From an uncultured Bacteroidales bacterium (lineage in GTDB: Bacteria; Bacteroidota; Bacteroidia; Bacteroidales; UBA932): a stretch of 49,672 nt of DNA. This document shows, piece by piece, positions 25,880 to 35,019 of the stretch. Position 1 is the stretch's first letter. The number at the start of each line of letters is the position of its first letter. The position numbers and the translations under genes were made by a program. The stretch covers positions 1-49,672 of the forward strand of contig CALVDI010000010.1 of assembly GCA_944326225.1 (NCBI GenBank). Direction: 5' to 3'. The notes under the pieces were generated by a model. It was given only the letters and a program-made list of their open reading frames with translations. It did not search any database and was not told where the DNA came from.

Positions 25880-26728
25880 CTATTTATTTTTAACCACTTT
25901 GCAATCTTCCAACGGATATCGAAGCCCTTCCCAGTCCGCCAGCCGTCCGAAGACCGAACCGACAATGATAGGAGACTCGAACAGCAGGGGCACCCGGTTC
26001 ATGTCGTCCGAGACCCAGATATACATCTCCTGCTCCCCGGTGAACACCTCCCCGGCCACCACTTTGGCCGCGAATTTCATCGTCTTGTAGACCCCGAGTC
26101 CCGGCACGCGCTTCTCCTCCCTGCCGATATAGCGGAAATATATGTCGAATATCTCCTCGTCTATGGCGAAGGAGACAGGATTGTTGACTCCCTGCTCCAA
26201 CGCCTCGAAATCCATGTTGCGGGCGTTGTAGAACAGAGTAAGGATGTCAAACGTACATTCGTTTCCAGGCAGCAGGGTATCCAGCGACCGCCTGGCCCAC
26301 TCTATCCTGGCGTCTATGGCATGGGTGCTGTCATCCCAGCTGTAGGTGTTCTTTATGGTATACTTACCTTCGTGTATGTCCCTGTGGAAATACACCGGAC
26401 GGACACTGTCCTCGTAGAAAACGGACTCGTAGGTATCCCTGACCTTGAAGAACACATCCCAGAAACGGTAGGTGCTGCCGGTAGCCACCGGATGCAGCAG
26501 ATGTCTGCCGTCTCTCTCTCCGCCGTCATGCAGGGTCACCTCGGCCGAGCCCACGTCAGTCCTGATGCCCAGCCACTTGTAATGAATGACATAAGAGAGC
26601 CTCTCTCCTTGAGCAAAAGCATGGTCTTCCTCCAGGTACGGATGTATGGGGAAGCACTGTCCGCGCAGCTGCCAGGAAAGCGCACACAGCAGAGACCAAA
26701 ATACAATATATCTAAATATCCTCCTCAA
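25880..26728 (-). CDS. DUF3108-domain secreted protein
   Basis: The 282-residue protein has an N-terminal signal peptide (VFWSLLCALSWQLRGQC) and a domain with GERLSYVIHYKWLGI, GKYTIKNTYSWDD and EMYIWVSDDMNRVPLLFES, which is typical of DUF3108. Family members are periplasmic or outer-membrane-associated beta proteins of unknown function. The gene overlaps the end of dnaB by 17 bases and is three bases from rseC, so all three should share one transcript. Confidence 0.88.
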   Translation of the reverse strand: MRRIFRYIVFWSLLCALSWQLRGQCFPIHPYLEEDHAFAQGERLSYVIHYKWLGIRTDVGSAEVTLHDGGERDGRHLLHPVATGSTYRFWDVFFKVRDTYESVFYEDSVRPVYFHRDIHEGKYTIKNTYSWDDSTHAIDARIEWARRSLDTLLPGNECTFDILTLFYNARNMDFEALEQGVNNPVSFAIDEEIFDIYFRYIGREEKRVPGLGVYKTMKFAAKVVAGEVFTGEQEMYIWVSDDMNRVPLLFESPIIVGSVFGRLADWEGLRYPLEDCKVVKNK

Positions 26729-28190
26729 ACTCAGAATGATTCATACTTGACTCCACTCTGTACTCATCCTCAGAAAGGTCTATATCTCCGAAACCGCCTT
26801 CATCAGCATCCACGAAACGGGCCTCGGAGGCACGGAAGCGCATGGGCACGTCAGCCGTGGAGCCGTTACGGTGCTTGGCTATGATGATCTGGGCCTCTCC
26901 CGGCACGGCAGACTCACTCTCGGTTCCGTAATACTCCGGACGGTGTATGAACATCACTATGTCGGCATCCTGCTCTATGGCTCCCGACTCGCGGAGGTCG
27001 CTGAGCTGGGGACGCTTGTTGCCGCCGCGGGTCTCGACGGCACGGCTGAGCTGGGAAAGGGCTATCACCGGTATGTCCAGTTCCTTGGCTATGGCCTTGA
27101 GCGAGCGCGAGATATTGGACACCTCCTGCTCCCTCATGCCGCGCAGCTCCGGAGGACCGGTCATGAGCTGAAGGTAGTCTATGATGATGAGCTTGACTCC
27201 GGCGTTGCGCACCAGACGGCGGGCCTTGGAGCGCAGCTCATATATCGAAAGCGACGGAGTATCGTCTATATACAGCGGAGCCGAAGCCAGATCCTTTATC
27301 CGCTCGTGAAGCTGGACCAGCTCATACTCCTGCAGTTTCTTTCCTCCGCGTATCTTCTCCGAAGAGAGTCCGGTCTCGGAGACCAGAAGTCTCTTGACCA
27401 GCTGCTTGGATGACATCTCAAGCGAGAAGAATGCGACCGGTATCCTATGGTCCACTGTCATGTTCCGGGCCATGGTCAGCACGAAGGCCGTCTTACCCAT
27501 GGCAGGACGGGCCGCTATAATCACCAGGTCCGAAGCCTGCCAGCCGAGGGTGATCCTATCTATCCCGGTATAGCCGGAAGCCACACCGCTCAGACCGTCA
27601 GTCCGCTCCTGGTTGGCCTCTATCTCCATCACTGCCTCCTTGATGACGTCCTGTACAGGCTGGGTCTCCCGCTTCATATTCTTCTCCGCCAGGTTGAACA
27701 GTTTCTGCTGGGCTCCGTCCAGTAGGTCGTCCACAGGGATGCCGTCATCAAACGAGTCCCTCTGCACCTGGGCCGATATGGTTATCAGTTCTCTCTGTAT
27801 ATATTTCTGGAGCAGTATCTTCACGTGGTAGTCCACATGAGCGGCTGCACCCACCTTTGACGACAGCAGACTCAGGTAATACGGTCCGCCTATCTCATCC
27901 AGCGAGCCGTCCTTCTTCAACTGCTCCGCCACTGTGTATATATCCACCGGATCATGCGCCAGCGAAAGGCTGGATATTGCAGAGAATATCTTCCGGTGCG
28001 CATCCTTATAAAAACAGTCAGCCGTCAGAGAATCAAGCACATCCGGCACCGCGTTGGGTTCGATGAGCATGGCTCCCAGCACAGCCTCCTCGACATCCAG
28101 GGCCTGAGGCGGTTTCTTACCTGCCTCCAGACCGACAGCATCCAGGGAGACTTCTTTCTTACTTTTAGGTTTGGTAGTTTTAACAGGCAT
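26712..28190 (-). CDS. dnaB: Replicative DNA helicase DnaB
   Basis: DnaB is the ring helicase that unwinds DNA at the replication fork. The 492-residue protein has the N-terminal collar domain (QALDVEEAVLGAML), Walker A ARPAMGKTAFVL, FFSLEMSS, IIIDYLQLM (Walker B) and the H4 motif SQLSRAVETRGGNKRPQLSD. The ATG at 28190 is chosen over a TTG three codons upstream. No intein is present. It is embedded in a long operon, unlike its usual stand-alone or ribosomal context. Confidence 0.97.
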   Translation of the reverse strand: MPVKTTKPKSKKEVSLDAVGLEAGKKPPQALDVEEAVLGAMLIEPNAVPDVLDSLTADCFYKDAHRKIFSAISSLSLAHDPVDIYTVAEQLKKDGSLDEIGGPYYLSLLSSKVGAAAHVDYHVKILLQKYIQRELITISAQVQRDSFDDGIPVDDLLDGAQQKLFNLAEKNMKRETQPVQDVIKEAVMEIEANQERTDGLSGVASGYTGIDRITLGWQASDLVIIAARPAMGKTAFVLTMARNMTVDHRIPVAFFSLEMSSKQLVKRLLVSETGLSSEKIRGGKKLQEYELVQLHERIKDLASAPLYIDDTPSLSIYELRSKARRLVRNAGVKLIIIDYLQLMTGPPELRGMREQEVSNISRSLKAIAKELDIPVIALSQLSRAVETRGGNKRPQLSDLRESGAIEQDADIVMFIHRPEYYGTESESAVPGEAQIIIAKHRNGSTADVPMRFRASEARFVDADEGGFGDIDLSEDEYRVESSMNHSEFEEDI

Positions 28191-28202
28191 GGTCTTCAAT
28201 GA

Positions 28203-29378
28203 TTAGAGTTTATCCAACGCCCTGATTACGGCGTTCACGGCCATATCCGCCTCCTCCATGCTTATGCACAGCGGGGGTGCGATACGGAAAGATGTGGGAT
28301 TGTAGAGGAAATAATCGCTCACCGCTCCCTCGTCCAGCAGCAGGCCCAGCATCCGCGAGGCATAGTCCTCCCGGCCCAGATCCACTGCCAGCAGCAGACC
28401 GGAGCGGCGTATCTCCCTTACAGCCGGATGAGAGCGGAGCGCATCCTCTATATACTGTCCCTTGGTCTCAGCCTGAGCCACCCAGTCCTCCCGCAGCAGC
28501 ACCTTGAGCGAGGCAAGCGCGGCGGCACAGCACACCGGATGTCCTCCGAATGTAGTGATATGCCCGAGAACCGGATTGCAGGTAAATGCGTCCAGCCTCC
28601 GCTTGGAAGAGACCACTCCTCCCAGAGGCATCCCTCCGCCGAGGGCCTTGGCCAGCACCAGAATGTCCGGCACGGTTCCGTATTTCTCAAATGCGAACAT
28701 CCGGCCGGTGCGGCCGAATCCGGTCTGCACCTCATCGAAGACCAGCAGCGCACCTGTCTCGTCGCAACGTAAGCGCAGGGCCTGCAGGAAACCGTCCTCT
28801 GGTACAATCACCCCCGCCTCACCCTGTACCGGTTCCACTATCACGCACGCCGTATGCTCCGTTATCCGGGCCAGATCCTCCACCATGTTGAAGCGCAGAT
28901 GATCCACATCCGGCAACAGCGGTCCGAACACGCTCTGACGCTCCGGATCCGTCATAAGACTCAGCGAAGTATGGGAAGACCCGTGATAACAGTTTACGAA
29001 CGAAGCCATGCGCCTGCGGCCCGTAAGCCGCTTGGCCAGTTTCAAGGCCGCATCCACGGCCTCCGAGCCGGAATTGACATAGTAGATGCAGTCCAGCGAC
29101 GGCGGCAGAATGGATGTGAGCAGAGATGCGTGCAGCACCTGCGGGGCCTGTATCATCTCCCCATAGACCATCAGGTGAAAATAATTCTCAGCCTGTGCGC
29201 GCACAGCGGCTGTCACATCGGGATGATGATGACCTATATTGCTGACACACACACCGGACACCATATCCAGATACCTGCGGTCTCCGGAATAGATAAAAAC
29301 ACCATCCGCCCTGTCTACCTCAATAGCCAAAGGGGATGGTGATGTCTGTCCTACGTGCTGGAAAAACGTGCGTATCAT
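28203..29378 (-). CDS. Class III PLP-dependent aminotransferase
   Basis: The 391-residue protein is in the acetylornithine/ornithine aminotransferase superfamily. It contains MVSGVCVSNIGHHHPDV, YYVNSGSEAVDAALKLA, CYHGSSHTSLS, the cofactor aspartate motif LLVFDEVQTGFGRTG and the PLP lysine motif LVLAKALGGGMPLGG. Its start overlaps the zinc-ribbon gene by ATGA. There are no arginine, GABA or lysine pathway genes nearby, so the substrate cannot be assigned. Confidence 0.9.
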   Translation of the reverse strand: MIRTFFQHVGQTSPSPLAIEVDRADGVFIYSGDRRYLDMVSGVCVSNIGHHHPDVTAAVRAQAENYFHLMVYGEMIQAPQVLHASLLTSILPPSLDCIYYVNSGSEAVDAALKLAKRLTGRRRMASFVNCYHGSSHTSLSLMTDPERQSVFGPLLPDVDHLRFNMVEDLARITEHTACVIVEPVQGEAGVIVPEDGFLQALRLRCDETGALLVFDEVQTGFGRTGRMFAFEKYGTVPDILVLAKALGGGMPLGGVVSSKRRLDAFTCNPVLGHITTFGGHPVCCAAALASLKVLLREDWVAQAETKGQYIEDALRSHPAVREIRRSGLLLAVDLGREDYASRMLGLLLDEGAVSDYFLYNPTSFRIAPPLCISMEEADMAVNAVIRALDKL

Positions 29379-30214
29379 TGCTTGTCTGCGGACGAGTTGT
29401 CCTCTTCAAAATCGGGACTCACCAGAATCCTGCCGCAGTACTCGCATACGATTATCTTCTTGTTCTGTGCTATATCCAGCTGCCTCTGAGGGGGTATCTT
29501 GTTGAAGCATCCGCCACAGGCATCCCTCTTGACAGTCACGACGGCCAGTCCATTGCGGGCATTGGCCCTCACTTTCTCATAAGCGGCCAGTGTCCTGGCA
29601 TCAATGGAGGCCTTAAGCTCGGCTATCTCCTTGGTAAGTTTCTCTTCCTCCTTGGCCGTCTCTTCTATGATGGACTCGCACTCTTTCTTCTTCTCCTCCA
29701 GGTCAGACTCTTTCTTGACAATGGCCTCCTGCGTAGCTGTCACAGCTGCTTTCAACTCTTCTATGCGGGCCTTTTTCTCATTGATACGCTTATTGGCCAA
29801 CTCCAGTTCCAGCTGCTGATACTCCAGTTCACGGGAGATGGAGACATACTCCCTGTTGTTCTTGACATTGGCCTGCTGTTCCTCGTATTTGGCAATGGCA
29901 GCACGGCTGTTATCCGCTTCTATCTTCTTCTGAGCCAGATATTTGTCTGCATCTGCCATCTCCTCGCGAATCTTTCCGACACGGGTCTTCAGACCTGCTG
30001 TCTCATCCTCCAGATCACGGATCTCGTCCGGAAGTTCACCGAGCAGCATATGGATCTCATCTATCCTGGAGTCCTTCTGCTGGATCATATACAAAGTGTG
30101 GAGCTTATGCTCCATCCCTGCATCGGTGTCACTGATGCTCTTGGAGAGAGATACGAACGTCTCACGCCTGTCGATGGGTGTATCCACCAAATTTTTCTGT
30201 CTTGTTGTAGCCAT
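29375..30214 (-). CDS. Coiled-coil protein with C-terminal C4 zinc ribbon
   Basis: The 279-residue protein is mostly a long helical hairpin (about residues 40-210, rich in E, K and A). It ends in a zinc ribbon with two CxxC pairs (CGGCFNKIPP and CEYCGRILV). This is the widespread CT398-like family, usually found beside Nif3 genes, as here: nif3 is six bases away. Some relatives are proposed chaperones or adaptors for sigma factors or secretion. The precise function is unknown. Confidence 0.88.
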   Translation of the reverse strand: MATTRQKNLVDTPIDRRETFVSLSKSISDTDAGMEHKLHTLYMIQQKDSRIDEIHMLLGELPDEIRDLEDETAGLKTRVGKIREEMADADKYLAQKKIEADNSRAAIAKYEEQQANVKNNREYVSISRELEYQQLELELANKRINEKKARIEELKAAVTATQEAIVKKESDLEEKKKECESIIEETAKEEEKLTKEIAELKASIDARTLAAYEKVRANARNGLAVVTVKRDACGGCFNKIPPQRQLDIAQNKKIIVCEYCGRILVSPDFEEDNSSADKQ

Positions 30215-30220
30215 ATCTGT

Positions 30221-30997
30221 CTATAAATAATATACCGGATTAACAATACTTTTCTCTGCAATCTGGAGCGCAAAGTTAGGAATTTTTTCCCTAACGGTAT
30301 CATATATTACACCCACAATCCCGGACTCGCTCTCAAAATGTCCTATATCAGCAATCATCATGCCGTCAGGAGCGTAAAAATCATGATAGGATATATCCGC
30401 GCTCACATATACATCCGCACCAGCCTCACAGGCCCGGGCTATCAGAGACCGTCCGCTGCCGCCGCAGAGCGCGACTTTAGACACAGGTGCATCCGGAACC
30501 CTGGAATGGCGGACTACGCTCAGGTCCAAAGCTGACTTCATCGCCTTGAGAAATTCCTCCGCACTCACCGGCGAAGGCAGATCGCCGATCACACCCAGTC
30601 CGTTGCCGTCCGCGTCACTGTCCAGCACACGCACATTGCACAGCCCCAACAACGAGGCCGTATGTCCGCTGACTCCGCACAGGACCTTGTCCATGTTGGT
30701 GTGACAGGCATATACCGTTATCCCGTGACGGATGGCTTCCATGACAGTCCTGCCGGTGTCAGTGGCCATGGAGATCTTACTGATGCCTCTGAAGATCAGA
30801 GGATGATGGGTTATCACCATGTCCGCACCCACTTCCACTGCCTCCGCTATGAGAGCCGGAGTACAGTCAAAGCCTATCAGAGCCTTGTGAACCTCACTTT
30901 CACCGTTGCCTATACAAAAACCGGAATTGTCCCAGGTCTCCTGAATACCCAGAGGAGCCATTGCCTCTATGACCGATGCTATTTCCGCTGCTTTCAT
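30221..30997 (-). CDS. Nif3-like dinuclear metal centre protein
   Basis: The 258-residue protein has the Nif3/YbgI metal ligands ITHHPLIF, CHTNMD and IGHFESE. It is the short form without the inserted PII-like domain. Members form hexameric rings with a two-metal site and are often labelled GTP cyclohydrolase I type 2, but the true role is unsettled. Pairing with a zinc-ribbon gene is conserved in many bacteria. Confidence 0.92.
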   Translation of the reverse strand: MKAAEIASVIEAMAPLGIQETWDNSGFCIGNGESEVHKALIGFDCTPALIAEAVEVGADMVITHHPLIFRGISKISMATDTGRTVMEAIRHGITVYACHTNMDKVLCGVSGHTASLLGLCNVRVLDSDADGNGLGVIGDLPSPVSAEEFLKAMKSALDLSVVRHSRVPDAPVSKVALCGGSGRSLIARACEAGADVYVSADISYHDFYAPDGMMIADIGHFESESGIVGVIYDTVREKIPNFALQIAEKSIVNPVYYL

Positions 30998-31000
30998 ATC

Positions 31001-31351
31001 CTAAAACCTACTGTTCAACAACTGTGATATTTCCATAAGGGACTCCTTGATGCCACGCAGACGCTCCACTGCCTCGGCACGATGGTCCAGGCCCTCCTTA
31101 TTGACCTTCATCCTGGCCGCCGCTCCCTCCAGAGTCATCCTCTGGTCCTTTACCAGATGATGAATGATCCTGAGATTCTCCACATCGGCGGGAGTGAACT
31201 TCCTGTTGCCCTTTTTATTTCTCTGCGGTCTTACGAACTCCGGGAACGAGTCCGACCAGAAACGCACCAGAGAAGTGCTCTCTCCCAATATCTCAGCCAC
31301 TTCTCCGATACTGTAGTACAGTTTTTCCGGTTTATATTCCTTATATGGCAT
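31001..31351 (-). CDS. MerR-family transcriptional regulator
   Basis: The 116-residue protein starts with a MerR winged helix (LYYSIGEVAEILGESTSLVR, FWSDSFPEF, GNRKFTPADVENLRIIHHLV). It has a short C-terminal helical part and no cysteine-based metal site. It lies between a peptidase gene and nif3 in the long operon. Its target is unknown; similar short MerR proteins are constant neighbours of M23 peptidases in Bacteroidota. Confidence 0.9.
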   Translation of the reverse strand: MPYKEYKPEKLYYSIGEVAEILGESTSLVRFWSDSFPEFVRPQRNKKGNRKFTPADVENLRIIHHLVKDQRMTLEGAAARMKVNKEGLDHRAEAVERLRGIKESLMEISQLLNSRF

Positions 31352-31361
31352 AAATCATGTT

Positions 31362-32291
31362 TTAATCCAGGGACTGCCCGGTATTGACAGCATACAGCAG
31401 CAGCTCTCCATATCTTTCAGTATCCAGTTCTCCGTTGAAAAAGCACAGCGGATCCATCTGAGTCCCGTCCCTCAGAACCTCATAGTGAAGATGCGGTGCA
31501 AAGGAAGTGCCGGAATTGCCGGTACGTCCTATCACGTCCCCCCTGCTTACCCTCTGCCCCCTGCGCACCAGGATGTCGGACAAGTGGGCATATACCGTCT
31601 CATAGCCGTTCCCGTGATCAACGACAATCCTTGTACCCTGAAGTTTCATGGCCCTCTCCACAGACTCCACCACACCGTCGGCAGTGGCCACTACCTCGAC
31701 TCCGGACGGAGCGACCAAGTCAAGCCCGCCGTGATACACGACCTTCTTGTAAAAGGGGTGCATCTTACGGCCTACGGAAGCGCCCACATTGCCTAGAGGG
31801 AAATCCACAATAGGCATAATAGCCGGTAAGCCCGCCAGCCTGCCTGGATCCATGACAGCCAGAGAATCCATGACAGTCTCTATCAACCTGCCGCAATAGT
31901 CAAGTCCGGCGGCAAGACGGTCCGTCATGGCCGATGTGTGGGATATATATCCTCCGGAAAGCGTATCTACAGCCAGGGAATAATCCGGGAAACTGGTATT
32001 GAACAGTTCCTTGTAGATATTCTCATCCTTTATTCCCAGATCTTCCACAACCTGCTCCAGCAGTTCTGTCCGGCCGAGAAGCTCATTATACTCATCTTCG
32101 ATGAGACGGCTCTCTGACATCATCCTTCTCTCTTCATCCGAGGAAAAGAATATAGTGAACAGCACATAATATATGAATACCAGCGCAAGAGTATAACCGG
32201 CAAATTTCAGCACCCTCAGCACATGATACACAGCAGGATGCCTGTCCTCTACGAAATCCAGTTGGTCCTTATCGTACTTCAGTCTACCCAT
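31362..32291 (-). CDS. Membrane-anchored M23-family peptidase (LytM domain)
   Basis: The 309-residue protein has a single N-terminal membrane helix (FAGYTLALVFIYYVLFTIFF), a coiled stalk and a C-terminal M23 domain. The zinc and catalytic residues are intact: HGGLD, VYAHLSD and HLHYEV. It should cleave peptidoglycan cross-links or activate other hydrolases during growth or division. It directly follows a paralogous M23 gene, with two bases between. Confidence 0.93.
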   Translation of the reverse strand: MGRLKYDKDQLDFVEDRHPAVYHVLRVLKFAGYTLALVFIYYVLFTIFFSSDEERRMMSESRLIEDEYNELLGRTELLEQVVEDLGIKDENIYKELFNTSFPDYSLAVDTLSGGYISHTSAMTDRLAAGLDYCGRLIETVMDSLAVMDPGRLAGLPAIMPIVDFPLGNVGASVGRKMHPFYKKVVYHGGLDLVAPSGVEVVATADGVVESVERAMKLQGTRIVVDHGNGYETVYAHLSDILVRRGQRVSRGDVIGRTGNSGTSFAPHLHYEVLRDGTQMDPLCFFNGELDTERYGELLLYAVNTGQSLD

Positions 32292-32293
32292 AC

Positions 32294-33289
32294 TCAGCTG
32301 AGAGGCTTCTCGTTGGGAGAATCTATGATGGCTGCATAATCCTCCGGCAGGATATCCTTGTTGTAATAGTTGACAGGATTGACATGCCGGCCCATGTAGA
32401 TTACCTCATAATGGAGGTGCGTTCCAGTAGAACGGCCGGTATTGCCCATCTCCGCTATCTGCTGCCCGCGCTGCACTTCCTGACCCTCATGCACAAGCGC
32501 CGCTTTCAGGTGCGCATATCGGGTCTGATAGCCGAAACCATGGTCTACAAGTATGTATCTGCCATAACCACCCACATCGTACCTCACCTCTTTGACTATA
32601 CCGTTTCCTGTCACATATACCGGTTCACCCTCCTTACCTGATTTAGGAGCCAGATCCACTCCCTGATGAACTCTGTGACGGTCCCTGTAAATAGGGTCCA
32701 CCCGCATTCCAAATCCCGATGCCTGACGCACGTTGGCATAATTGACCGGAGGAATAGTCGGTGCGCACACGGCCATCTCCGCAGCACGTTCTGACACTAA
32801 TGCCACTTGATCAAAGGATTTTGACTGTATATATGCTTTTTTCATCAACCTGTCCGAAAGCATCAATGTAGAGGTAAACAGACCTGTATAATCACGGTTC
32901 CTGACATCGGCATAACGGTCCACACCGCCATAGCCGGCATTGCGGATGTCATCTGACACAGTCTCCATACCGAAGACAGAGCGGTAAAGTGTATTATCAC
33001 GTCTCTCCATATCTGTAAGGGTCAGATCCGCAGCCTCCAGTCTCCGATGAAGCAGAGTCAGCTTTGAATGCCATTCTCTGTACTCCCTGTCAACTATCAT
33101 TGCTTTTGGCGTACGACAATGGAAAACATCAGAAATAAGATATAATGACAAGAGAAAAACAGATATACTGGACAGACCATACAGGAGCACATTCTTAAGA
33201 TAGCGTCTCACCGCTGACGGCTGTTCGACCACCTCATACTCAAGAGTCTCCCGATTAAGAATATATTGTTTATCTGCCTTCTTGCGCAT
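32294..33289 (-). CDS. Membrane-anchored M23-family peptidase, paralogue
   Basis: The 331-residue protein has an N-terminal helix (VLLYGLSSISVFLLSLYLIS), a periplasmic stalk and an M23 domain with intact HQGVD, YAHLKA and HLHYEV. ATG 33289 is preferred to a GTG two codons upstream. It resembles the next gene in layout and is probably a duplicate. It is preceded by a -7 element at 33316-33323, so it may begin a transcription sub-unit. Confidence 0.93.
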   Translation of the reverse strand: MRKKADKQYILNRETLEYEVVEQPSAVRRYLKNVLLYGLSSISVFLLSLYLISDVFHCRTPKAMIVDREYREWHSKLTLLHRRLEAADLTLTDMERRDNTLYRSVFGMETVSDDIRNAGYGGVDRYADVRNRDYTGLFTSTLMLSDRLMKKAYIQSKSFDQVALVSERAAEMAVCAPTIPPVNYANVRQASGFGMRVDPIYRDRHRVHQGVDLAPKSGKEGEPVYVTGNGIVKEVRYDVGGYGRYILVDHGFGYQTRYAHLKAALVHEGQEVQRGQQIAEMGNTGRSTGTHLHYEVIYMGRHVNPVNYYNKDILPEDYAAIIDSPNEKPLS

Positions 33290-33315
33290 ATTCACTACTC
33301 TACCTAATCAAGCAG

Positions 33316-33323
33316 CAAAAATA
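33316..33323 (-). promoter_or_regulatory. Internal promoter -7 element upstream of the M23 pair
   Basis: TATTTTTG on the minus strand matches TAnnTTTG, 26 bases before ATG 33289. There is no TTTG at the expected -33 spacing. Confidence 0.4.
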
Positions 33324-33343
33324 GCAAAATTCTCTTTGTATGT

Positions 33344-34312
33344 TCACTTTTTTTGAGTTAATCTCTGATCTGAGTTATGATTTCTACGCCAGAGCTGCCA
33401 GGAATTGAAAATATTCTGCCAGACGGCATAGGTTCCTGGAGCGAGGGATGATATGGGGTTAAGATACGTATATGCCATCCAGATGGCCAGAACACTGTTT
33501 TTCTGTCCAAGAGCCTGACCGGCGGTAATGGTATCTCCCAAAGCCTTGCCGGTACGCTTTCCGAACCAGAACTGAACTATGCAGGTCAGCAAAGCCGCGC
33601 CTGCTATCATCCACAGGACAGCTGCGGGAGCCGTGCTGTTGTGCATGGAGCGCACTGTCTGTCCGATAGCGAGCGCGAGAGCCACCGCCCAAAGATAGAA
33701 CGCGATGCCCGCACGGGCCTTGAAGAAATCATGAGCCTTGGGCCAGATGTACTTGAGCAGCACTGCCAGCAGGAACGGACATATCAGCAGCGGAAAAACC
33801 TTTGATAGAATCTTCAGAAATGCCGGGAAGAATCCCAATTCGGAATGAACTTCAATCAAGGGAAATACTACGGGCACGAACACCGCCGCCAGAAGATTGG
33901 ACATGAGATTATAAAGCGTAATACGCGCAGCACTGCCTCCCAGTTTGTCCGTGACGACTGCAGCGGCTGTGGCAGTCGGGCATATCAGACATACCATCGC
34001 CCCCTCGAATATCTCCCGATAGACCTCATTCATAGGCACCAATATCAGTACAGCCGCCATGACCAGCGCGGATACGGTCTGGAAAGCCAGTATGATCCAG
34101 TGCCACTTCGTCAGACGCAGGTCCTTCAGGTCTATCTTGCAGAAAGTCAGAAAAAGCTGTATGAAAATCAGCGACGGTGTCAGAATATCCACCGCCACCC
34201 ATACCGCAGGTTTAAGAGGTGTAAGACAACCGGCATAGTGAAACAGAAAATATCCGCCGGCACCTGCAGCCATGGCAATCGGAAGAGTCCAGTCCTTGAG
34301 AAAACGCATCAT
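33344..34312 (-). CDS. BASS-family (bile acid:sodium symporter-like) transporter
   Basis: The 322-residue integral membrane protein has about nine or ten hydrophobic segments and the BASS-like motifs LICPTATAAAVVTDKLGG and GQALGQKNSVLAIWMAYTYLNP. Bacterial BASS proteins move various organic anions with sodium; bile acid is not implied. Its ATG overlaps the thiN stop (ATGA), which suggests a substrate tied to thiamine, but this is inference only. Confidence 0.82.
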   Translation of the reverse strand: MMRFLKDWTLPIAMAAGAGGYFLFHYAGCLTPLKPAVWVAVDILTPSLIFIQLFLTFCKIDLKDLRLTKWHWIILAFQTVSALVMAAVLILVPMNEVYREIFEGAMVCLICPTATAAAVVTDKLGGSAARITLYNLMSNLLAAVFVPVVFPLIEVHSELGFFPAFLKILSKVFPLLICPFLLAVLLKYIWPKAHDFFKARAGIAFYLWAVALALAIGQTVRSMHNSTAPAAVLWMIAGAALLTCIVQFWFGKRTGKALGDTITAGQALGQKNSVLAIWMAYTYLNPISSLAPGTYAVWQNIFNSWQLWRRNHNSDQRLTQKK

Positions 34313-35016
34313 AGCAATGTCTCCGTCTCAAGTCTTCTGCCGTGCCATCCGGGCAGATACATCAGCGCCTTGGCCGGATGACTGAGCCTGAGCTCCACCC
34401 TGCCGCCTGAAGCCCTGTTCAACGTGGCCTTCCACCACATATCGAACCTGACATCCCCAGTAGGATACTCCAGTCCGGAACTGTCTATCCTGAGGTTCTG
34501 GTCAAAGGCGAATATGGAGACCGGCTGGCCGGCAGGGAGGCTGAACGCACATGAGTCCAGCACCGGCACGAACAGACCGTAATCAGTCATCATGGAAAGC
34601 CGCCCGGGAGTCCCGCAGGCAGACAGATACTGCGCGAAATCGGCCAGAAGCGATATATTGCCGAGCGTGTGGTCCTCGCGCTTGCCGGTAGCGCCGAATA
34701 CCGTTATGGAAAATTCCGGAATGTGCCGGCCCGTGCCTGTCCGGAGCAGAGCACAGACACACCGGAAAGCCTTGGAGAGATCATTGCTCTCCTGCTCCCC
34801 TATGTGAAACAGCTGGTCGGAAAGTTCATTCCTGACATCCTCTGGCAACGAGTCCATATCCCCCACCACAAACTCAGGCCTCCGGAATCTCATGAAAGAG
34901 GCCGCGGCACCGTCACAGCAGACCACCACGTCACAGGAGAGGAGGCAGTCCCTGACCTCGGCTTTCCCGGGGAAATCCCCGTCACACAATATCGCATAAG
35001 AAACAGACGGCCTCAT
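34309..35016 (-). CDS. thiN: Thiamine diphosphokinase
   Basis: ThiN transfers pyrophosphate from ATP to thiamine, giving the active cofactor. The 235-residue protein has the nucleotide-binding and metal motifs CCDGAAASF, VVGDMDSLP and EQESNDLSKAF. The C-terminal beta domain has LRIDSSGLEYP. It is three bases from the LptF/G-Fmt gene and overlaps the transporter gene. No TPP riboswitch precedes it. Confidence 0.92.
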   Translation of the reverse strand: MRPSVSYAILCDGDFPGKAEVRDCLLSCDVVVCCDGAAASFMRFRRPEFVVGDMDSLPEDVRNELSDQLFHIGEQESNDLSKAFRCVCALLRTGTGRHIPEFSITVFGATGKREDHTLGNISLLADFAQYLSACGTPGRLSMMTDYGLFVPVLDSCAFSLPAGQPVSIFAFDQNLRIDSSGLEYPTGDVRFDMWWKATLNRASGGRVELRLSHPAKALMYLPGWHGRRLETETLL

Positions 35017-35019
35017 CCT

